Shown piece by piece: positions 9,147 through 15,145 of a stretch of 15,145 bases of DNA. Where the stretch lies: contig JAMQCK010000833.1 of NCBI GenBank assembly GCA_024196135.1, forward strand, positions 1-15,145, read 5' to 3'. A model generated the notes under the pieces. It was not told the origin of the DNA and did not search any database. It saw only the letters and a program-made list of their open reading frames with translations. This DNA comes from Pleurotus ostreatus/Saccharomyces cerevisiae fusant. Lineage: Eukaryota; Opisthokonta. The position numbers and the translations under genes are program-made. Position 1 is the first letter of the stretch, and each line of letters starts with the position of its first letter.

Positions 9147-11123
9147 CTAGAAAAGCACACCCTTGACCTGCTCCAAATCCGACAACTTGATGTTCTTGAT
9201 CAAGAACACGAAGCCCAGCGCGAGCGCCATAATCGAGGTACCAGCGATCAGCATACGGCTCTGCGCGTCGCCGTACGCGGCCTGGATGGCGGTGCGCACG
9301 GGATCGCCGACGGGGTAGCTGAGCTGGACGTCGATGTCGTTGTAGATGTCCTCCCAGTCCGCCAACGCGTCCTCCGGGAGATACTTTTGGAGCGCGCCAG
9401 GGAGGGTGTTGGTCCAGATGGCGCCGGACACTGCACTGCCGACCGCGCCGCCGACGTAGCCAAACAAGCCCAGGAGGGCGAGCATGGCAGCGTTGTTGTT
9501 CTGCGTCGACGCCGCGAGCACGGCAACCTGCTCGCAAATGATGATCGCCCCTCCACCAATAGCCATGAACACCTGGCACATTACGATATACCCAATGCTC
9601 ATCCCGGGCCTCCGGAAATATATCATCAGGCCCTGGAATAGCATGAATAGCGGCACGCTCCACATCAGCAGCCATCTGAAGCGCCCCGTGCGGCGAATCA
9701 GGAGCCCGACGCCGATGAGCCACACGCCGTTGACGACGTCGAAGATAGAGGCGATGTAGCCGGCCTCGGAGACGGAGGTGTCGAAGACGATCATGAGGAA
9801 GGAGGAGTAGTAGTCGTCCCAGCAGTAGTACGAAATCTGGTAGGTGAAGTCGATGAGGCACGCGCCGAGCACGGTGCGGTTTGTGAGGAGCTCCCAGGGG
9901 ATGAAGGGCTTCGGTGCCACATATTTCTCGACGAGGCCGAAGGCGACGAGGGTGAAGAAGCCGATGATGACCATGGCAATGAAGCCGGGCGAGCGCCAGG
10001 AGTCGCCGTATTGCTCGATGATGGAGAAGGGGAGCAGGAAGAGGACGAGGCCGCCGGCGATGAGGAAGATGCCGAGGACTGAGGTGTTCTGATTAGCAGT
10101 CAGATAGGAAAGGGAAGGTAAAACTCACTATCGAACTCGACGATGTAATAGACGATGGATTGCATGAGCGTGCGACCACTACTCTCCCTTTCTACGACGA
10201 GTCCACTCTTCGCCGCCTTGTGCTTGTTGTACTGAAGCGTTGCGAGAAGGGGCATCGCGACAAACGGAAGGACAATGGCGAAAATACCAAAGCCCCATCG
10301 CCAGTTGGTCTCGGCGAAGTGCTCGGATGCCTTTGAGCCGGCGTACGCGGTAATAATGTACGGGGAGGAGGTGAAGGCGTAGGCCAATCCTCGAGACTTG
10401 AGCGACGAGGTGTCCGCAGTGATAACGTCCACGCAGAAAATCATGCCCGAGAAGCCAATGCCGTAGAACACCTGTAGCAGTGTCAGCTGTGTCCGCAGGT
10501 TTCAGAGCCCACGACCATGCTTACCTGCGACGCGCAGTACGTTCCGATATCTTTGCAAGTGGCCGAGAGGATCAAGCCCAGCGTCGCGAACATGGTCATG
10601 ACCGCGAGACCGACTGAACGGTCCCACAGGTTGAGAACCTTCGCCACGACCATGTAGGTAGCCGCGCTCATCACGTTAGACACGATTGCGATAACGGGGA
10701 GCAGCGAGTGGGACTGGAAGTCGGAGGTGACGAAGGCGGACAGGTTGGAGGTGATGGACGACTGGAAGGCGTTCACCATGTACAAGCCGAACATGCTGCG
10801 ATGGCAAGTCAGTCGTATGTCGAAGGCGAGATGGGAAAGGCCTACAAGATGTAGGCGATGACCAAGGACGTCTTCGTCCAAACCTGCGTGATGGCCGCTG
10901 CCTGCTTGACACCAGGTTGCGCGTTCGCATCGGTCAACCCATCGAGGCCGTGAGCCTGCGGCTCATCCGAGTGGGAGAGAGTCGACGGGTGGACCGGCTC
11001 GTTGCTCGACTCGAGGTCCTTTTCCGACTTGACATCGTCCGATGATGGGTCCGCGACAACGACCTGGTCCTCGACCGTGCTGGTCGGAGCTCTGCGGACG
11101 AACGAGAAGAAGTTCGACCTCAT
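9147..11123 (-). CDS. MFS transporter of the siderophore-iron (Sit1/ARN/Mir) type
   Basis: This is a plasma- or vesicle-membrane proton symporter, most likely importing ferric siderophores. Exons on the minus strand: 11123-10846, 10795-10525, 10471-10129, 10078-9147; 1824 nt, 607 aa, typical for this 14-TM family. A polar, acidic N-terminal tail of about 80 residues precedes TM1 (SLVIAYIFMFGLYMVNAF). Family-like features as I recall them are SAFVTSDFQSHSLLPVIAIV, VLNLWDRSVGLAVM, GMIFCVDVITADTSSLKSRG, NWRWGFGIFAI, YYIVEFDILGIFLIAGG, the YYCWDDYYSSFL loop and the late YPVGDPVRTAIQAAYGDAQ segment before the last helix. The third intron must use the distal acceptor CCTCAG (ending at 10079); the nearer AATCAG, 10 bases before it, breaks the frame. 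The ATG has A at -3 and a TATA box 58 bases upstream. The substrate is inferred from family resemblance; another drug or siderophore-related MFS role cannot be excluded. Confidence 0.85.
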
Positions 11124-11180
11124 GATGCGCGAGCGAGGTGTTTGGGGTCCCTCTCAGCGCCGGCTCGCACCCACCAGGAC

Positions 11181-11187
11181 TTTTATA
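11181..11187 (-). promoter_or_regulatory. TATA box of the MFS transporter
   Basis: TATAAAA, followed by G, reads on the minus strand from 11187 to 11181, 58 bases before the start codon at 11123. A near-consensus TATA box suits a strongly regulated gene such as an iron-uptake transporter. Confidence 0.6.
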
Positions 11188-11239
11188 CGACCCGATCGCG
11201 GGAGTTGCGATCTCGCGCACCCAGGGGCGAAGCTGCGGG

Positions 11240-11290
11240 TTATCAAAATCTGATTAGATTAATGCGCATGATTAGATACCGAGATTAGAT
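11240..11290. promoter_or_regulatory. triple GATTAGAT repeat with a TGATAA GATA site upstream of the transporter
   Basis: The octamer GATTAGAT occurs at 11252-11259, 11270-11277 and 11283-11290, and TTATCA (reverse TGATAA) lies at 11240-11245. The second repeat also carries GATA (AGATAC). The cluster sits 117-167 bases upstream of the transporter start. Fungal siderophore genes are known to be repressed by iron-sensing GATA factors (Urbs1, SreA and relatives) through HGATAR-type sites, so a role in iron control is a reasonable inference. Only TGATAA is a full match to that consensus. Confidence 0.4.
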
Positions 11291-12117
11291 CCCGACCGCT
11301 GCGTACCTGGCCTGGTCGCGTACCCGGCGGTCGACGGCGAGGTTGTCGGTGTGCTCGTCCACGATGATTGGCGCGGACGTGCTGGTGGCGCGCGTCGGCG
11401 GAACCCGGCGCCACTACGAGTGTTGCTCTTCGCTGAACTGACTGCTGCGACCTTCCTTGACGAACTGCAAACGCAAAAACTTGGCTGCAAATGAACTACA
11501 GAAACTCATCAGCAACGTTAACATGTACGTCCTGCATTTATTTACTTGCACATATCCTTTGAGGATACTCTTTCCCGTTGGCCAACTCGAAACTGATATT
11601 CACGGCCCCCGGTCAGGGGACATCCGTCTCAGTCTTTTCTCTGCAATTGAGAGGTGGGATAGCCGCTCGCCGACTCCATAGACAGACTGGAGTTACTCTG
11701 GACCACCCATGCAGAGTGTCACTGAGGCGCTCCCTTCAGGAGAAGCAGGAGGAGGCGATGTCATGCGCAACAGTGAACAATGTGATGAGAACCAAAGAGC
11801 GACAGACAACACACGAGCAAACAAGCCATTTGATGGGCCACAATTGTCCAGATTTGGATCAAGGGCCAACACGCGGCTTTACCTTCCTCAAAAATAAAAG
11901 CGTCCGCTGCGATGCAGGTCAGGGCAGGGCTTGGCAGAGCTCAACCCGAGGCACGGCGTATGCTCACAATCATGTTCAGGGCAGTAAAATGCGGAGGGCG
12001 AAGAGATTTGCCTGAAAATCGGGCAAGAAGGGCTGGTGCCACAAATTCGCATGCGACATACAACATATGTGAATAGTAGATACAGCACGACAACTGGCAG
12101 GTATACAAGAAGGAACT

Positions 12118-13777
12118 CTACACAGAGATAGTTTTGAACACGTTGAACGAGTCGAACGCGGTGGTGATGACGGCGCCCGGGATCTGCGGGTGCCAGTGCA
12201 CCTCCTTCACGTCCTTCTGGCCCTGGTGGACGAAGAGGAGCTGCGGGGGCACGTCGCCCTCGGCCATGTCCGCGCCGCCGAGTTCCTCTTCGTCCTGTTC
12301 GACGGCGAGGTCCCAGAGGGTGGTCTGGTCGTCGGCGCCGGAGGCGGCGAAGACGGAGTCCTCAGTGGGGTGCCATTCGACGGAGGTGACGGGCGCTTTG
12401 TGCCAGTTGAAGGCGGCGACGGGAGTGGGCTGGGGGCTGTGAGGAGGGAAGATGAGTAGGGTGATGGAATTTGAGAGAATGGGCGTACCCAGTCTGCTTG
12501 ACGCTCCGCAAGTCCCAGACACGGAGCGCGCCATCGTCACCGCCGGAGACCAGGAGGTAGCTCGACGACCTATTCCAGCTGATCACGTTCACATCGCTCT
12601 CATGCGCATCCGTCAACGCCGCGACGCTCTTCCGCCCCTTCGCGCGCACATCCCACAGGCGGATGCTTGCATCAGCAGAACACGACGCAAACACAGTCGG
12701 CTCCGACGGCGACCACTGCAAATCCTCCACGCTCGACGTATGCGATGCAAACGGCTGTCCCAGCGGCGTGAAGCCCGCCTGCGACGTCGTCGTAAGGTAG
12801 ATCTTCGCATGCACGTCGCCCGTCAGCAACCGCAGCGACCCCGGGCCCGACGCAGCCCAGTCCATCGCGAAGCCCTCCGCGCGGCCGTGCGAGTTGAGGG
12901 TGAAGGCGGGGGTGTGGGTGCGGGATTTGTCGTAGGTGTAGCCGGGCACGTCGAGGGATTCGATGAGGGGGCGGACGTCCCAGATGTGGACCTTGCCAGT
13001 TTCGGACCAGGTTGCGGTGTAGTAGGGGGAGGAGGGTGGGGGAAGGCCGGTGCCAGAGGGGAGGGGTTGGGCGCGGACGCGGTTGATGCCGCCGAGGTGG
13101 GGGACGGAGCGGTATTCGAGGACGGCGTCTTCGTCGAGAGATTCATCGTCCTCGTCGTCATCGTCGTTGTCGGAATCGTCTGAGGTAGGTGTTAGGATGG
13201 AAATACCGGTAACAGTACTGGGTGCTCACCCGCATCGCGCTGCGTCTTATGTAGCGAAGACATCTTGTACACAAGCAGCTCATTGTTCTTCGCCGTATCG
13301 GCCTGCGTGCCGGCGGCGATGTAGGCGGTGGCGGGGAAGCGTTGGCGTCCGTCCCCCAGATTATCGCGCAGGACGTCGAAGGACAGACATGGCCACTTGA
13401 CGTGCATGGTATGGCGCATGATGTATACAGAGTCGTCTGGCTCGAGGATCTCGTCCGCGCCCAGGGTGTGCGATCCGGGGATGTATGCGGTCCGCGCGGG
13501 TGCTGGTGCTTCTTCGTCCTCAGCAGCGCCATCGACATCCATACCTGGCGGGGCATGAGATGGGTAACATTTGGCGCAAGTATGAGTACGCACCATCCTC
13601 CTGGTCCTCCCCCGCATCATGCACCTCCTCGTCGCTCTCGATCTCATCTTCCCACTGATCCTCAAACTCCCCCATCTCATCAGCCGTCCCCATCGACCTC
13701 CTCGGCCCGCTCCCCGAGGCCTTCGCATACGGCTGCCCCTCACTAAGCGTCTCTGTTGTCGCTGTCCTCTTCGACAT
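12118..13777 (-). CDS. RRB1: WD40 ribosome assembly protein RRB1 / GRWD1
   Basis: Rrb1 is a nucleolar WD40 protein that binds newly made ribosomal protein L3 and escorts it into 60S assembly. Exons on the minus strand: 13777-13594, 13544-13230, 13179-12489, 12436-12118; 1509 nt, 502 aa, close to yeast Rrb1. An acidic N-terminus (EFEDQWEDEIESDEE) leads to a histone-chaperone-like CAF1C/H4-binding segment (YIPGSHTLGADEILEPDDSV, then MRHTMHVKWPCLSFDVL). A second acidic run (DDSDNDDDDEDDE) comes before VLEYRSVPHLGGINRVRAQ. WD repeats follow, including GKVHIWDVR, SVEDLQWSPSEPTVFASCSA, SIRLWDVRAKGRKSV, DVNVISWNRSSSYLLVSGGD and TSVEWHPTEDSVFAASGADD. The C-terminus reads FVHQGQKDVKEVHWHPQIPG, typical of the family. 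Introns are 49, 50 and 52 bases. The ATG has A at -3. Confidence 0.93.
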
Positions 13778-14299
13778 CGTATAGTGAGTATAAATTGAGG
13801 GCTAGGGAACGTCGGTGCCGCGTCTACGCCTCGAATTCCAACTTTCTGCGATGGCGATCAAATTTGCTACCGATCAGGATCTCCGGCCCGACCCCTGGAT
13901 GGCGCGAGCGAGCGCGTCGCTTGCGAGCTCGCTTTAGCGCGCGCCGCGTCCATTCCTCCTTGTTCGCGCCCTCCAGGACGATGCAGACGTCCTCCAAAGT
14001 TGCTGAAAGTCGGTGGAGGGACAGGGGTCGACGGGGACGATGTCCAGCGAGCTGCCCGCTCGGTTATCGCTAGCCGAGCGCCGCCGAATGCACGCGCGTT
14101 CAGGGCTTCCAGCGCATTCGCTCTCGTGCGAGCTCTGACCAGGATCTGACTGTACGGTGCGTTTGCGGGAGGATATCCGCTCAATTTGCGGGGGCTTATA
14201 TAGGGCCGCGACAGGTTTCTCGATTCTGCAAGTTCTGTTCCCTTCTGCGCGCACACGACTACCCAACGCTCTCGCAAGCAAACATAACCCCTAGCAAAG
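13778..14299. other. divergent intergenic region between RRB1 and the MAPEG gene
   Basis: The 522 bases separate two divergent start codons. The right part holds the MAPEG core promoter with a TATA box. The GC-rich left-centre contains a minus-strand frame without ATG, open from 14063 to a stop at 13824, and a short plus-strand frame from ATG 13851 to TAG 13937 (28 codons, MAIKFATDQDLRPDPW at the start). Neither is recognised and neither is supported well enough to call a gene. Confidence 0.4.
14197..14203 (+). promoter_or_regulatory. TATA box of the MAPEG gene
   Basis: TATATAG lies at 14197-14203, 96 bases upstream of the ATG at 14300, followed by a CT-rich leader. Position and sequence suit a fungal TATA box. 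Confidence 0.55.
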
Positions 14300-15145
14300 A
14301 TGCCTTTCACCCTTGTCCTCCCTGACGGGTATGTGGGCGTAGACTCTAGCAGAGTTGCTGTTCGCATCCTGACATAGATGTACTTCACAACAGCTTCCAG
14401 TACCTTGGCGCTGCATTCGCATCGACGATCTGGCTTCAGGTCTGGCAGGCACTTCTCGTGAGTTGAACCCCACGTCATGCTCGCGCACGCCCTTCTCCCC
14501 TCCCAAAATACTGTAACCCTCGCTTCCAATCTATCTGGATGCTAACGCACACGTCAGGTTGGCCGTGCCCGGAAAGCTGCTGGTACGTACGCAGATCCCC
14601 CACCTTCGCGCTCATTCTAATCTATCTGCAGGCATCCAGTACCCTCGTCGTAAGTTGAATTGAGAAAAGTTACTCTGCGCCTCCGGCTCACGCAGATGAC
14701 AGTGTACGCCGAGAAGGCTGAGGAGGAAGCCTCCTTCCTTGCGAAGAAGTTCAACTGCACTCAGCGTGCGCACCAGAACACCCTTGAGCAGATGCCCTTG
14801 ATTTGCACTGCGTAAGTGAAAAGTCTCCAGTCTCTGAACCGGTCAACTCATTGTGTTGTACAGCACCGCTCTGTCTGCTCTGAAGGTCCGTGGGACCGAA
14901 TCTATATAACTCAACAGTAGCTGACGTTCACCCCTCGCTTTCCCACAAATCGAACAGTACCCCACATTCGCTGCCGGCGCTCTCGGCCTCTGGACTGTCG
15001 GGCGCGTACTCTACACGCTCGGGTACATCACGGGCGACCCGTCCAAGGTTCGTTCCATGGACGGTCCTTACGTTGCTTCAGCGCAAATAACTGACACGGT
15101 TGTGTGTCCAGCGCCAGGCCCGCGGCGGTTGGATTGGCTCCCTCT
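14300..15145 (+). CDS. MAPEG family protein, microsomal glutathione S-transferase 3-like (3' end missing)
   Basis: MAPEG proteins are small four-helix membrane enzymes of the ER; MGST3-type members conjugate glutathione and reduce lipid hydroperoxides. Exons: 14300-14328, 14394-14457, 14558-14582, 14632-14649, 14703-14811, 14864-14885, 14958-15047, then 15112 off the right edge; 391 nt, about 130 residues so far of an expected 145-160. The first helix region is FQYLGAAFASTIWLQVWQAL, then VGRARKAAGIQYPRLYAEK. The family signature FNCTQRAHQNTLE is present, and WTVGRVLYTLGYITGDPSKR matches the conserved third-to-fourth helix region. The fourth intron must end at 14702 (GATGACAG): the nearer CACGCAG at 14695 shifts the frame, while the chosen join gives YPRLYAEKAEEEA. 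Exons of 25, 18 and 22 bases and introns of 49-100 bases make the gene highly fragmented. The ATG has A at -3. Confidence 0.9.

Larger units (their letters stand above)
11124..12117. other. long intergenic region between the transporter promoter and the RRB1 3' end
   Basis: This stretch of nearly 1 kb holds the transporter promoter (TATA box and GATA-like cluster, below about 11300) and the RRB1 3' end. The middle is unexplained. A GC-rich block at about 11290-11430 is open in coding-like frames on both strands (plus 11276-11494 and minus 11413-11285), but neither has an ATG or clear splice context. From about 11500 to 12117 the sequence is AT-richer, with scattered stops and no recognisable protein, RNA or repeat. 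Confidence 0.45.

Noticed and set aside
10069..10092. Proximal acceptor AATCAG for the third transporter intron
   Set aside because: It leaves the next exon out of frame. The CCTCAG acceptor 10 bases further gives the conserved EFDILGIFL reading.
11578..12015. 145-codon plus-strand frame in the intergenic region
   Set aside because: No recognisable motif, poor codon pattern, and no splice context; not enough to call a gene.
13867..14529. 220-codon minus-strand open frame across the MAPEG 5' exons
   Set aside because: It runs antisense through MAPEG exons, introns and TATA box, with a composition that shifts along its length and no recognisable domain.

Overview
The window reads as nuclear DNA of a filamentous basidiomycete, probably a mushroom-forming fungus. 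The signs are GC-rich genes broken by many introns of about 46-65 bases with GTRNGT donors, CTRAC branch points and YAG acceptors, genes packed on both strands, and a PA28-type proteasome activator, which budding yeast lacks. All exon models below were assembled by eye from reading frame, splice signals and remembered family conservation; no search was run.

Layout, left to right: (1) 5' end of an unrecognised minus-strand gene running off the left edge (196 down to 1). (2) Divergent from it, the serine palmitoyltransferase subunit LCB2 (336-3074, +, 10 exons, about 758 aa). (3) TAF1, the large TFIID subunit (3466-6982, +, 10 exons, about 1019 aa). (4) A nuclear-type PA28 (REG gamma-like) proteasome activator (7406-8655, +, 11 exons, about 244 aa) whose activation loop is built from exons of 9, 14 and 18 bases and which also needs a 5-base exon. 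(5) A 14-TM siderophore-iron type MFS transporter (11123 down to 9147, -, 4 exons, about 607 aa). (6) The WD40 ribosome-assembly protein RRB1/GRWD1 (13777 down to 12118, -, 4 exons, about 502 aa). (7) Divergent from it, the 5' part of a MAPEG/microsomal glutathione S-transferase 3-like gene (14300 to the right edge, +, at least 8 exons, three of 18-25 bases).

Most are single-copy housekeeping genes (sphingolipid synthesis, transcription initiation, proteasome regulation, ribosome assembly) with one iron-uptake gene and one detoxification/lipid-peroxide gene. I see no operon-like functional cluster, mobile element, CRISPR or RNA gene. The unusual content is in gene architecture: the PA28 microexons, stop-free introns of 3n length in TAF1 and PA28, a tight 51-base intron mode, two inserts in LCB2, and promoter motifs: TGACGTAA upstream of both TAF1 and PA28, and triple GATTAGAT plus TGATAA upstream of the transporter.
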